Shown here: in pieces, positions 17,128 through 26,129 of the stretch | Position numbering within the stretch: position 1 is the stretch's first letter | Layout of the letters: the number at the start of each line of letters is the position of its first letter | Origin: JAPOXR01 sp963664715 | GTDB lineage: Bacteria > Pseudomonadota > Alphaproteobacteria > Rhodobacterales > Rhodobacteraceae | Direction: 5' to 3' | DNA: 64,000 bases | Assembly (NCBI GenBank): GCA_963664715.2 | Contig: CAXXUY010000001.1 | Location: 682,001-746,000 of the forward strand | Notes under the pieces: generated by a model | The model's database searches: none | The model's input: only the letters and a program-made list of their open reading frames with translations | Told to the model about the DNA's origin: nothing | Made by a program: the position numbers and the translations under genes

Positions 17128-18330
17128 ATGCAACGACCAGAACTCTATCGGTTCCGTCAGGGAGAGAGGATTCTTGCGTTTACGGAGACCGAGTACGAGC
17201 ACAGACTCGGCGGTTTGCGGAAGGTCATGGCACAAAAGGGAATCGATGCCTGTGTGCTGACGTCAATGCATAACGTCGCCTATTATTCCGGGTTTCTGTA
17301 TTGCGCCTTTGGTCGGCCCTATGCGCAGGTTGTCACAGCAACCGACACGGTGACCATCAGCGCGGGAATTGATGCAGCCCAGCCCTGGCGGCGATGCTTT
17401 GGTGACAACATCACCTATACTGATTGGCAGCAGAACAACTATTGGCGCGCAATCGTTTCGGTTGCCGGTGAAGGAATGGCGATCGGGTTCGAGGGCGATC
17501 ATCTTTCGATCGTGCAATCGGCACTGCTTGACGATTTCCTCTTGCCAAGGACCAGGATCGATATTTCTGCGGACATGATGCGCCAGCGCATGCACAAATC
17601 GCCGGCGGAAATCGAATTGATCCGGGCTGGTGCAGCAATAGCAGATGTCGGAGGCTACGCGATCCGTGAAGCTGTCAGGGTGGGCGTCCGTGAGATCGAT
17701 GTGGCGATGGCAGGACGCGATGCAATGGAAGTGGAAATTGCCCGGAAGTATCCGGACGCGGAATACCGTGACACCTGGGTGTGGTTCCAGTCAGGCATCA
17801 ATACTGATGGCGCGCACAACCCCGTCACTGCCAGGGTGCTGCAGAGCGGTGATATCCTGAGCCTCAACGCCTTTCCAATGATCTCCGGATACTACACCGC
17901 TCTTGAACGGACGCTGTTCGCGGAAGAGGTGGACAACGCGTCCCTCGGGATCTGGGAGGCAAACGTCGCTGCCCATGAGTATGGCATCAGCCTGCTGAAA
18001 CCGGGAATTTCGTGCGCAGAGGTCACCGAACGAATCAACGAGTTCCTTGCCGAACGCGACCTGCTCAAGTATCGCACATTTGGTTACGGTCACTCCTTCG
18101 GCCTGATATCACACTACTATGGACGCGAGGCTGGGCTCGAACTGCGCGAAGACATTGAGACCGTGTTGAAGCCGGGCATGGTGATTTCAATGGAGCCCAT
18201 GCTGACGATTCCGGTTGGACTGCCGGGAGCAGGAGGGTATCGCGAACATGACATTCTGGTCATCACCGAAGATGGCAATGAGAACATCACAGGCTATCCC
18301 TACGGCCCGGATTTCAACGTGATTGGTTAG
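17128..18330 (+). CDS. creatinase (creatine amidinohydrolase)
   Basis: This 400-residue M24-fold (pita-bread) enzyme hydrolyses creatine to sarcosine and urea in the cytoplasm. It follows the known creatinases almost block by block: NVAYYSGFLYCAFGRPYAQVVT, QPWRRCFGDNI.YTDWQ.NYWRAI, DTWVWFQSGINTDGAHNPVT with the catalytic histidine (His230 here, His232 in the Pseudomonas enzyme), GYYTALERTLF, YRTFGYGHSFG.ISHYYGREAGLELRED and MVISMEPM. The usual length is about 400-410. ATG at 17128 has a GAAGGGG site; the frame is open for 53 codons upstream but without homology. Sarcosine oxidase and creatininase genes are not in the window, so it stands alone. Confidence 0.93.
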   Translation: MQRPELYRFRQGERILAFTETEYEHRLGGLRKVMAQKGIDACVLTSMHNVAYYSGFLYCAFGRPYAQVVTATDTVTISAGIDAAQPWRRCFGDNITYTDWQQNNYWRAIVSVAGEGMAIGFEGDHLSIVQSALLDDFLLPRTRIDISADMMRQRMHKSPAEIELIRAGAAIADVGGYAIREAVRVGVREIDVAMAGRDAMEVEIARKYPDAEYRDTWVWFQSGINTDGAHNPVTARVLQSGDILSLNAFPMISGYYTALERTLFAEEVDNASLGIWEANVAAHEYGISLLKPGISCAEVTERINEFLAERDLLKYRTFGYGHSFGLISHYYGREAGLELREDIETVLKPGMVISMEPMLTIPVGLPGAGGYREHDILVITEDGNENITGYPYGPDFNVIG

Positions 18331-18400
18331 CCAGAGAACTCCCGTGCATCTCGGAAGTGCACCTTCAAATTGGATGCAGTGTTCTCCCGTCAACAGTCAT

Positions 18401-18425
18401 GCCTGAATGCAACCCGAATTCAGGC
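18401..18425 (+). terminator. weak stem-loop downstream of creatinase
   Basis: GCCTGAAT and ATTCAGGC form a perfect 8-bp stem with a nine-base loop, 71 bases after the creatinase stop. There is no T-run. The surrounding 18331-18672 interval holds no recognisable gene. Confidence 0.3.
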
Positions 18426-18672
18426 AGTCTCATCGAACGCGAAGAGCAAGGCAGGTGCCATCCCCGAGCGGAAGTCGGAATCTGGGTGATGCCAGGTCCC
18501 AGCAAGCTTGCACAAGCCAGCTGCGGCGGCCGTCTTGTTTTCAAAAGGGCCATGTTGTTGATTGCGTGGTTCGAGGGGCCAACTGTCGGGACGTGCCCTC
18601 TCGCTCCCTGCGAAACGGCGATCGGCCACCGGAAGTTGACCTCGGTGTCGTCATGCGGATTGCGGGACAAGT

Positions 18673-19659
18673 TCAGCCGGAAGGTCCCCTCTTCGGCTTC
18701 CTTGTCCGGGCGATCGCTGTCGTGTCTTCGCAGCCATCGTTGAATGATCCGAAGATCCTGTCCCATGGCATCTCGGCAGTTCCGTAATTGCACTCAAAGT
18801 AACGGTGGTGAAGCTGATGGAAGAAGTCGCCTGCGTTCACGCGCCGCTTCTCTCCAGGCTGAACCGCTTCGAACCCGCTGTGGGAAAATGCCGGATTCAG
18901 TCCTTCGAGGTAGAAATGGAACAGCACGTGCAGAGGATGCGATGGAATGATGAAATGGATTGCGACGGATGAGAAATAGAGAAAAGTTTCTACCGGATGC
19001 ATCGAGATCCCGGCCCAGGGACCGATATTGACGTTGCGATGGTGGAGGTGATGGACCAACCGGTACATCGGTGACCAATGCAGAAACCGGTGGATCCAGT
19101 AGAAGTGGAAACTTGACCAGACAGGAATGATCACGAACCATGCCAAGAACCAGAGCGGGTTTGCGGCGAGTTCGACCCTCGGTGCGATCCCGTTGGCGGC
19201 AGCCCAGAAATACAGCACTTCCCAGATGGTCCACGCCGTGACTCCACTGGCGTAGGACCAGAACATGTTATCCCAGACCTGGTTTCGGAATGTGAACTTG
19301 CCGCTGTCGACCGCCTGGTCGCGCGCATCGAATTTCAACTTCTTGCCCTGCGCTTCCAGAGTGATGAATCAGAAATGCAACCCCCCGGCGATCAACGTCA
19401 GCAGGACCATGTTGCGTAGCCAGATGAGGGAGATCCAGCCCGGTTCAAGCTGTTTCATCGTGGTCCAGTCCGGCTGAAACCAACGATAGACCGCGAAGGC
19501 CAAGGCCAGTTCAATGGTGATGGAACTGATCGCCAGCCAATAGCGCGCGATCCACTTCAACCATGAAGCGGGCCGAGGCGGCCAGGACAGGATGGGAGAA
19601 ACGGGAATCGGCAGTTCAGGGTGATGGTGCCACCGGGCGTTCTTTCTGGTTCCTGCCAT
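18673..19659 (-). pseudogene. sterol desaturase / fatty acid hydroxylase family gene with one in-frame stop
   Basis: Reading from ATG at 19659, the minus strand encodes a membrane di-iron hydroxylase of about 328 codons. It starts with MAGTRKNARWHHHPELPIP and has several transmembrane helices and the histidine boxes HRFLH, HHLHHR and HQLHHR. A single TGA at 19369-19371 interrupts it within GGLHF-stop-FITLEAQGKKLKF; the two parts are in the same frame and join perfectly. A tryptophan codon (TGG) is the obvious ancestor. The downstream part alone (from 19338, an internal non-ATG start) would keep all histidine boxes but lose the first helices. Without suppression or stop-codon readthrough it is non-functional. 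Confidence 0.8.
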
Positions 19660-20009
19660 CTCGGTGTCCCCAGGTGCCTTGCCTTACCGGGCTCGCCAAC
19701 CCAATGCCTCCGCGATGCCGAAGCAGCGTCAGCGTCAAGCGCGAAGAGACCCAATTCGTCCGCGTCCAATCCGGGAATCCGAAGAGGCAGGACTGGCTCT
19801 TTACCGCCGGTTTCGGATGACACTATAGCAGATGACAACGAGCGAGACGTACAGGTTTTTCTGCTCGAACCGGTGATTTCAGTGGTGTTTCGGGACTCGC
19901 ATTTTCCTGCACCCTTGCGGCGCCATTCGATGAAAGCGGGTTCCGAGTCAGTTTGACTCTGGCCCGTCGCGACTGATTTAATGCCATTATCGTCAATAAG
20001 GAGGATTTG
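19660..20009. other. 350-base intergenic region
   Basis: This is a divergent gap between the broken desaturase gene and the peptide importer. It holds no recognisable gene. The promoter of the importer should lie here, close to the AAGGAGG ribosome-binding site at 19998-20004, but no clear -35/-10 pair can be claimed. Confidence 0.4.
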
Positions 20010-21614
20010 ATGAATTTCCTGACAACAAGAAACAGATGCGTGGCGGTGTCCACCATCATCGCAGCCGCCGTGGTGGCTGGTCCGCTGCTAGCCGAACCCA
20101 TGAAAGGACCGTTGGTCGTGGCAGTCAACCAGGAACCACAGGACCTGGCTGCCCAGGGCGCGTACAAGGAAATCAATGCGCCCGGCCTCAGGAACGTACT
20201 GGAGACACTGATCGCGGTTGACCCGGTTTCGGGTGACTTCATTCCGATACTCGCGACAGGTTGGGAACGCGTGGATGGAAGCACGCTTCGATTCACGATC
20301 CGCGAGGGCGTAAAGTTCCACGACGGAACCGACATGACGTCCGAGGCGATTGCAGATTCGATCAACTGGGTCTGGAGTACGGAAAATGCGTTTACCATTC
20401 AGGAATATGCAGGACCCGGCGCAATAACCGCAGCCGCAATCGACGCTTCAACCGTGGAAGTTCGATCCAGTGAGCCGGATCCTCTGCTTGAGTTCCGGAT
20501 GTCGCTGAATGGCATTTCCTCACCGACGCAGTTGGCAGAGGAACCTGCAAGGCACTTCGACACTCCGATCGGAACGGGCCCCTATTCATTCGTCGAATGG
20601 AAGCAGGGCCAGTATTGGTCAGCGGAGTACAACCCGGACTGGTGGGGGCTGAGCGCTGACGACGCCTACGGCACATCCAAGCCGGAGTTTACGGATATCC
20701 GGTTCGTGTTTCGATCAGAAGACGCAGCAAGAACTGCGATGGTTCAGAGCGGGGAAGCCCAGCTTGCGATGTTCCCGACAGCAGACGAATGTGCAAGGGC
20801 AGCTGATGCCGATGGCTACCATTGCGTAACCGGGCCCTCAACGACATACCTCTATGGACGTCTTGACCATTCGCTCCATGCAGATGGGCGTCTGGCAGAT
20901 CCGCGTGTACGCGAAGCGATCTTCGCCGCGATCGATATAGAGGGGATTGTCGATCTCTACGGTATGGCGTCAGTTCCGCAGGGCCAGCTCGGCCCCCGGG
21001 GCACGATAGGATTCAATGACGCACTGCAACCTTATGCCTACGACCCGGAACGCGCGATGGCGCTGCTGGCCGAGGCGAAGGCGGACGGCGTGGACGTCGA
21101 AGGATTGAATGTCGAGATCGTGGGTCGTGATACGACTCCGCGGATCAAGCCAATCGTTGAGGCGATCGGTGCGATGCTCGGGATTGCCAGTATCGGAACC
21201 GACATCAAGGTGCAGACTCCGGCTGAGTTCAATCCGAGGGTGCGCATCACCGGATATTCGAACGAACCCGGCCGTCAGATGATGCAGGTCCATGTGAAAC
21301 AGAATCCGTCGGGAGACTACGGATTGCTGCTCCTTTCGAACTATGCGTGCCCGAATATCGATGATCCGACGGGACCGTCGAGATCTTCGGTGTATTGCGA
21401 CGAGGAGTTTGATGCCAAGCTCTTTGAAGCCCTGGCCAGCTTTGGTGAGGAAAGGGGAGAGCGCATGAAGGAACTGGTGCAGTATGTCCATGATCGCCAC
21501 CTGATCGTCCCATTGGCATTGCTGGACCGTGGACATCTTGTTGAAGACGGGCTGGAGTTCACTTTTGGCTCGGATCACAGAATTCAGGCGATCTACATCA
21601 AGCCTGTTGAATAG
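20010..21614 (+). CDS. ABC transporter substrate-binding protein, family 5 (peptide/nickel type)
   Basis: The 534-residue periplasmic protein has a Sec signal peptide (RNRCVAVSTIIAAAVVAGPLLA, cut near AEP). The mature SBP-5 pattern follows: LVVAVNQEPQDL, ETLIAVDPVSGDFIPILATGWE, REGVKFHDGTDMTSE and IGTGPYSFVEWKQGQYW. Family members bind di- and oligopeptides, opines, nickel or sugars, so the ligand is open. ATG at 20010 is preferred over the TTG one codon earlier because AAGGAGG is optimally spaced. It heads an operon with two permeases and a fused double ATPase, and the histidine-degradation genes follow it, so a histidine-containing ligand is conceivable (inference). Confidence 0.88.
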   Translation: MNFLTTRNRCVAVSTIIAAAVVAGPLLAEPMKGPLVVAVNQEPQDLAAQGAYKEINAPGLRNVLETLIAVDPVSGDFIPILATGWERVDGSTLRFTIREGVKFHDGTDMTSEAIADSINWVWSTENAFTIQEYAGPGAITAAAIDASTVEVRSSEPDPLLEFRMSLNGISSPTQLAEEPARHFDTPIGTGPYSFVEWKQGQYWSAEYNPDWWGLSADDAYGTSKPEFTDIRFVFRSEDAARTAMVQSGEAQLAMFPTADECARAADADGYHCVTGPSTTYLYGRLDHSLHADGRLADPRVREAIFAAIDIEGIVDLYGMASVPQGQLGPRGTIGFNDALQPYAYDPERAMALLAEAKADGVDVEGLNVEIVGRDTTPRIKPIVEAIGAMLGIASIGTDIKVQTPAEFNPRVRITGYSNEPGRQMMQVHVKQNPSGDYGLLLLSNYACPNIDDPTGPSRSSVYCDEEFDAKLFEALASFGEERGERMKELVQYVHDRHLIVPLALLDRGHLVEDGLEFTFGSDHRIQAIYIKPVE

Positions 21615-21643
21615 AACTCACTGACGCAGATCGCGTCACCGAA

Positions 21644-21684
21644 GGAGGCGGGCTGTAGCCATTGATCGGCGATAGCCCGCCTCC
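21644..21684 (+). promoter_or_regulatory. intergenic stem-loop between binding protein and permease
   Basis: GGAGGCGGGCT (21644-21654) and AGCCCGCCTCC (21674-21684) form an 11-bp perfect stem with a 19-base loop that can fold further. It starts 30 bases after the binding-protein stop, with no T-run. It sits at the same place as the hairpins after the other binding-protein genes in this window. Confidence 0.7.
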
Positions 21685-21711
21685 ATGATCTGAGGTTCGG
21701 ACGTACTCGGA

Positions 21712-22674
21712 ATGGCATATTTTGTCAGGAGAACAGCAAATTCACTTCTGCTGCTTCTCTTGACTGTCAGTTTTGTGTTCATCGCGGGGCGGATGATCGG
21801 GGATCCTGCCCTGAACATGCTGGGTCCCGGCGCCAGTGACGTCGCGCTGGACAAGCTGCGCCGCGCTGCCGGACTCAATGATCCTCTCTGGCTTCAGTAC
21901 ATCAGGTATATTGGAAACCTGCTGCAGGGTGATTTCGGTGTAAGCTACCGTTTCGGGTTTTCCGTCCTTCCATCCGAGAATCTGGACGAGATCGGTCAGC
22001 CGGTACTGGACATCGTGCTCGACAGGCTGCCGGCGACATTCCTGCTTGCGGCTGTCTCGATGGGTTTCGCCGTGCCTGCAGGAGTCCTGATGGGCGTGAT
22101 CGCAGCAGCGAAGCCTCGTTCGATCGCCGACAGGATCGTAACCGTTATCGCTCTCGCCGGCGTTTCAGTCGTTCAGTTCTGGCTCGGGCTTATGCTGATC
22201 GTGTTCTTTGCGGTTCAACTCGGCTGGCTGCCCACGGGTGGATACGGCGGAATCACGCATGTCCTTCTTCCGGCGCTGACGCTTGCGGCCCGCCCGATTG
22301 GTCGAATCGCCCAGATTGCACGAAGCGCCATGCTTGATGAATTGGCAAAGCCGTACATCGTCACGGCACGGGCCAAGGGTGTCCAGGAAGGCCGCGTCGT
22401 ATTCCTTCATGCTCTCAGGAACGCCGCGGTTCCCGTAATTACCATGATCGGAGATGAACTCTCTGCTCTCCTGACGGGTGCAATTCTTGTCGAGAAGATC
22501 TTTGCATGGCCCGGGATCGGGCTCCTGATCATAGATTCGCTGACCCGGAGCGATCTTCCGCTGATTCAGGCATCCATCGCGGTGGTCGCTGCTCTCGTGG
22601 TTCTGGTCAATCTGCTCGTCGACCTGTGTTACCGACTTGTGAATCCGCGGATCAAGCTGGGAAGGAAGGCCTGA
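21712..22674 (+). CDS. ABC transporter permease, DppB/OppB type
   Basis: The 320-residue inner-membrane protein has the DppB pattern: MAYFVRRTANSLLLLLLTVSFVFI first helix, GDPALNMLGPGAS, LQYIRYIGNLLQGDFGVSYRF, and the permease loop YIVTARAKGVQEGRVVFLHALRNAAVPVI (about 213-241) followed by GAILVEKIFAWPGIG. It pairs with the next gene to form the channel. ATG at 21712 lies just after the stem-loop. Confidence 0.93.
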   Translation: MAYFVRRTANSLLLLLLTVSFVFIAGRMIGDPALNMLGPGASDVALDKLRRAAGLNDPLWLQYIRYIGNLLQGDFGVSYRFGFSVLPSENLDEIGQPVLDIVLDRLPATFLLAAVSMGFAVPAGVLMGVIAAAKPRSIADRIVTVIALAGVSVVQFWLGLMLIVFFAVQLGWLPTGGYGGITHVLLPALTLAARPIGRIAQIARSAMLDELAKPYIVTARAKGVQEGRVVFLHALRNAAVPVITMIGDELSALLTGAILVEKIFAWPGIGLLIIDSLTRSDLPLIQASIAVVAALVVLVNLLVDLCYRLVNPRIKLGRKA

Positions 22675-22678
22675 GAAG

Positions 22679-23617
22679 ATGGCGCCTCTGACTTTAGTCC
22701 AGGGTGAAGAGACCGCGGACCAGCGCGATGCCAGGGTTTCGGCGGGCGACTATGGCTGGGCGGTCTACCGGGACAAGGTAACGCTGCTGGCATTCGTTTA
22801 CCTGGCCCTGCTGGTAGCGTTTACCGTTGGTGCGGAGTTCCTTGCCCCGCACCAGCCAACTGGCCTGAACCTGCGCGACAGATTGCTGCCACCAGGTGCG
22901 ACCGGTTCGAAAGGCGCATTCCATCTTCTCGGTACGGATGAACTGGGAAGGGATCTTTTCTCCAGGCTGATCTACGGCGCGCGCGTTTCCGTTTCCGTCG
23001 GCATGATCGGTGCAATCGTGTCGTGTTTCGTCGGGGTCGTAACCGGATTGACGGCCGGCTATTACGGAGGCCTCTACGAGGACATCGTCATGCGACTTGT
23101 GGACGGAATGCTGTCACTCCCGTCACTGCTGGTTGCTCTTTTCGTGCTATTCGTTCTTGGAGGGGGATACCTCAATCTGATTCTGGTCTTTTCCGTCCTG
23201 CACTGGATGGTGTTCTGCCGCTTGTCCAGGGGACTGGCCCTGGATGCCAGGTCAGCAACCTATGTGAGGGCCGCGAAGGCACTGGGAGCGCCCGGGCTGC
23301 GCATCGTATTCAGGCACATTCTTCCGAATGTGATGGCTCCGATCATTGTCCTGTTCACGCTCGAAATTGCCATACTCATCCTGTCGGAAGCGTCGCTCAG
23401 CTTTCTCGGATTTGGCGTTCAACCGCCGGACCCATCCTGGGGGCTGATGATCGCCGACGGCCGGGAACACATTCGTTCGGCATGGTGGCTTGTCACGTTT
23501 CCCGGCCTTGCGATCTTCCTGACCGCACTCAGCCTAAACCTTGTTGCCAACTGGTTCAGGGCCGTGACCGATCCTGTTCAGCGCTGGCGCTGGTTTGCCA
23601 GGGAGCAGAAGCGGTGA
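22679..23617 (+). CDS. ABC transporter permease, DppC/OppC type
   Basis: The 312-residue membrane protein has the N-terminal OppC-type helix (VTLLAFVYLALLVAFTVGAEFLAP), LLGTDELGRDLFSRLIYGARVSVSVG, and the EAA-like loop TYVRAAKALGAPGLRIVFRHILPNVMAP (about 200-228). It ends with the LNLVANWFR.VTDP tail of the family. It starts 4 bases after dppB-like and overlaps the ATPase gene by 4 bases (GTGA), so all are co-translated. Confidence 0.93.
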   Translation: MAPLTLVQGEETADQRDARVSAGDYGWAVYRDKVTLLAFVYLALLVAFTVGAEFLAPHQPTGLNLRDRLLPPGATGSKGAFHLLGTDELGRDLFSRLIYGARVSVSVGMIGAIVSCFVGVVTGLTAGYYGGLYEDIVMRLVDGMLSLPSLLVALFVLFVLGGGYLNLILVFSVLHWMVFCRLSRGLALDARSATYVRAAKALGAPGLRIVFRHILPNVMAPIIVLFTLEIAILILSEASLSFLGFGVQPPDPSWGLMIADGREHIRSAWWLVTFPGLAIFLTALSLNLVANWFRAVTDPVQRWRWFAREQKR

Positions 23618-25431
23618 AGGAACCACCCGTCGTATCAATCGAGTCCCTGCGCGTGGAGTTCCCTTCGAAGGGTGGTTCGGTCGTCGCGGTTAGTGATGTC
23701 GGATTCCGGATTTTTCCCGGAGAAATCCTGGGCGTTGTGGGAGAGTCGGGATCGGGCAAATCGGTGACATCCCACACACTGATGCAACTGACCAAGTTTT
23801 CCGCGGGTCGTGTCACCGACGGCAGCCTGGAATTCACTTGCCGCGACGGAGCCAGCGTTGACTTGAGAAATGCGGGTGAGCGACGGATGCGGGAAATCCG
23901 CGGCAATGAAATCGGCATGATCTTCCAGGAGCCCATGATCGCGCTCAATCCGTCCTATACGGTTGGCTGGCAGATGTCGGAGGGTCTGAAGATACACAGG
24001 AAACTGTCGGGCAAAGAAGCCGAGATCCAGTCTCTTGAACTGCTCAGAAGGGTCCGGATCCCGGAGCCCGAGAGGAGACTGAGGCAATATCCCCACGAAC
24101 TGTCCGGCGGAATGTGCCAGCGCATTGTCATTGCCATGGCGCTTGCCTGCGAGCCGCGCCTGTTGATTGCAGATGAACCGACCACGGCTCTGGACGTGAC
24201 GGTCCAGGCAGAGATCCTTTCGCTGATTGCAATGCTCCGCAGGGAGACCGGAGCCGCCGTCCTGCTGATAACCCATGACATGGCAGTCGTGGCCCAGATG
24301 GCAGATCGGGTCGTGGTGATGTACGGGGGCAATATTGTCGAAGAGGGGCCTGTCAGGCAGATCCTTCTCGATCCCCGTCATGAGTACACCCGCGCATTGC
24401 TGGCTGCCGTCCCGAAAATCGGCGAGATGACGGGAAGCGTTGGTCCGAAGCGGATGAAGGTTGCCGGTGGCGAATCCCAGGTAGGCGAGCAGACTCACTC
24501 GACCGACGAAACCCTGCTGGATGTACGAAACCTGACCAAGCGATTTCCTGTCCGTGGAGGGGTGTTCGGACGGACCATTGCCAACGTTCATGCGGTGGAG
24601 GACATTTCGTTTCTCGTTCGAAGCAAGGAAACGCTGTCCCTGGTCGGCGAGTCCGGCAGCGGCAAGTCCACGGCAGGCAACTGCGTCCTGCGCCTGGAAG
24701 AGCCCGATTCCGGAGAGATTTCCTTCAATGGCCGGGATCTGCGGGCACTCTCCCGCTCGGAGATGCGGGACCAGCGCAGGGACATGCAAGTGATTTTCCA
24801 GGATCCGTACGGCTCGCTGAACCCGCAGATGCGCCTGCTTGACCAGGTTGCCGAACCGATTCACAACTACGGACTTGAAAGGGGAACTGCGGTGGAAGAT
24901 CGCGTGGCAGCGCTCTTTGGAAGGGTCGGGATGCCGCGCAGTTTCCTCAGGCGATTTCCCAGCGAACTCTCGGGGGGTCAGCGCCAGCGCGTCGCCATTG
25001 CCCGGGCGCTTGCATTGAATCCGAGGTTTATCGTCGCCGATGAAGCGGTCTCGGCGCTGGACGTGTCCATCCAGGCGCAGGTCCTGAACCTGATGATGGA
25101 ACTTCAGGCGGAGTTGGGCCTGTCATATCTCTTCATCAGTCACGACATGGCGGTGGTCGAGCGCGTCTCGCATCGGGTTGCTGTCATGTATCAGGGGCGT
25201 ATCGTTGAAATGGGGCCGCGGGCCAACATCTTCGAAAACCCGCAGCATGACTACACAAAGACGCTGCTTGCAGCAGTTCCGAGAATGAACCCTGACATCA
25301 GGATCGCGGACATGGAATTCGATGCGAGATCCATCCCTTCGCCAATCCATCCTGCAGGCCATGCACCTGAGCCTTCCCGATACAGGGAAGTTTCAACCGG
25401 CCATATCCTGCTGGAGAACGGACTCGATTGA
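23614..25431 (+). CDS. fused double ABC ATPase (DppD-DppF type)
   Basis: The 605-residue protein carries two complete ABC ATPase modules. The first has Walker A GESGSGKS (about 43-50), signature LSGGMCQRI, Walker B LLIADEPTTALD and H-loop THDMA. The second begins near residue 300 (TLLDVRNLTKRFPVRGGVFGR) with Walker A GESGSGKST near 345, LSGGQRQRV, FIVADEAVSALD and SHDMA. The second Walker B has Ala-Val-Ser in place of the usual Pro-Ile/Thr-Ala (DEAVSALD). It replaces separate DppD and DppF subunits. GTG at 23614 overlaps the permease stop (GTGA); the long open frame upstream is a shadow of the permease gene. Confidence 0.92.
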   Translation: MKEPPVVSIESLRVEFPSKGGSVVAVSDVGFRIFPGEILGVVGESGSGKSVTSHTLMQLTKFSAGRVTDGSLEFTCRDGASVDLRNAGERRMREIRGNEIGMIFQEPMIALNPSYTVGWQMSEGLKIHRKLSGKEAEIQSLELLRRVRIPEPERRLRQYPHELSGGMCQRIVIAMALACEPRLLIADEPTTALDVTVQAEILSLIAMLRRETGAAVLLITHDMAVVAQMADRVVVMYGGNIVEEGPVRQILLDPRHEYTRALLAAVPKIGEMTGSVGPKRMKVAGGESQVGEQTHSTDETLLDVRNLTKRFPVRGGVFGRTIANVHAVEDISFLVRSKETLSLVGESGSGKSTAGNCVLRLEEPDSGEISFNGRDLRALSRSEMRDQRRDMQVIFQDPYGSLNPQMRLLDQVAEPIHNYGLERGTAVEDRVAALFGRVGMPRSFLRRFPSELSGGQRQRVAIARALALNPRFIVADEAVSALDVSIQAQVLNLMMELQAELGLSYLFISHDMAVVERVSHRVAVMYQGRIVEMGPRANIFENPQHDYTKTLLAAVPRMNPDIRIADMEFDARSIPSPIHPAGHAPEPSRYREVSTGHILLENGLD

Positions 25432-25439
25432 ATTGCAGG

Positions 25440-25929
25440 AACGCCGGTGACTTGCAGCATATGAACAGCATGACTTCGCAGCCGGCCGGACCGGAATTCC
25501 ACTGTCGCCTGTGAGGCATGGCGTTCGGGGTCCCAGATCGGAGTGACCACGCTCAGGGTCAGCCATGGACAGCGGGCATGGAGGCGATGTAGGCGAGGAA
25601 CCAGCCAGAAAACCGAAAATGCCAGGTTGCACTGCAATAAGAGGCGTTTGCCACGGTCACTTCCAACGAATGCCGGCGTGCCGCGCCAGATCAGCTTGAA
25701 GGCTTCCCTGACCACCGGCTGGCAATTCGCGCCAGCTTCCGCAAATGCAAGCGCCCTGGTCTTGCGGATGAACAACTCGCTTCCCAGGAACGACTCCAGG
25801 CTGCGAACATGCTGGCTGACTGCGGACCGGGTCAGGTGGATTTTCTCTGCTGCGCGGGTAAAGGACAGAATGCGCGCACTTCGAAGGCGCGCGCTACCAG
25901 GTCAGGGGTGGTAGATCGGACATCGTCAT
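25440..25929 (-). pseudogene. GcvA-like LysR-family regulator, decayed
   Basis: From ATG at 25929 the minus strand reads MTMSDLPPLTW and then a TAG where LysR regulators of the GcvA group have leucine. Just after it a frameshift is needed to reach FTRAAEKIHLTRSAVSQHVRSLESFLGSELF, the helix-turn-helix. The effector domain follows (RALAFAEAGANCQPVVREAF, LLLQCNLAFSVFWLVPRLH, IWDPERHASQATVEFR), then similarity ends after about 170 codons instead of about 300. One nonsense codon, one frameshift and a C-terminal loss are visible. It lies between the peptide importer and hutF and may once have controlled either. Confidence 0.78.
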
Positions 25930-26129
25930 CTTGGCGCCTGCATGAGGTCTTGTTGGTCTGACCTGATACCTTACACGGAATCCGTCATTTGTGCGGAGAT
26001 TGGGTAAAATGCTCGCATTGCTTTGCCATGAGACTGGAAGATCGGTAATCGCATGGCACAGGGGCAGGGCCCGGCCTCGCGGTACCGACAATTCGTCTTC
26101 TGTACTGCAAAATCCGGCAAGACCCGTAA
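25930..26129. other. short non-coding gap before hutF 3' end
   Basis: Between the LysR remnant and the end of hutF there is no recognisable gene or hairpin with a T-run. Confidence 0.35.

Noticed and set aside
16462..17235. 257-codon minus-strand frame in the gap before creatinase
   Set aside because: Rich in Arg, Pro and Ser with no motif, overlaps two real genes, and has no ribosome-binding site.
23635..24864. 409-codon open frame on the minus strand
   Set aside because: Antisense shadow of the fused double ATPase gene, a common result of high GC at third positions.
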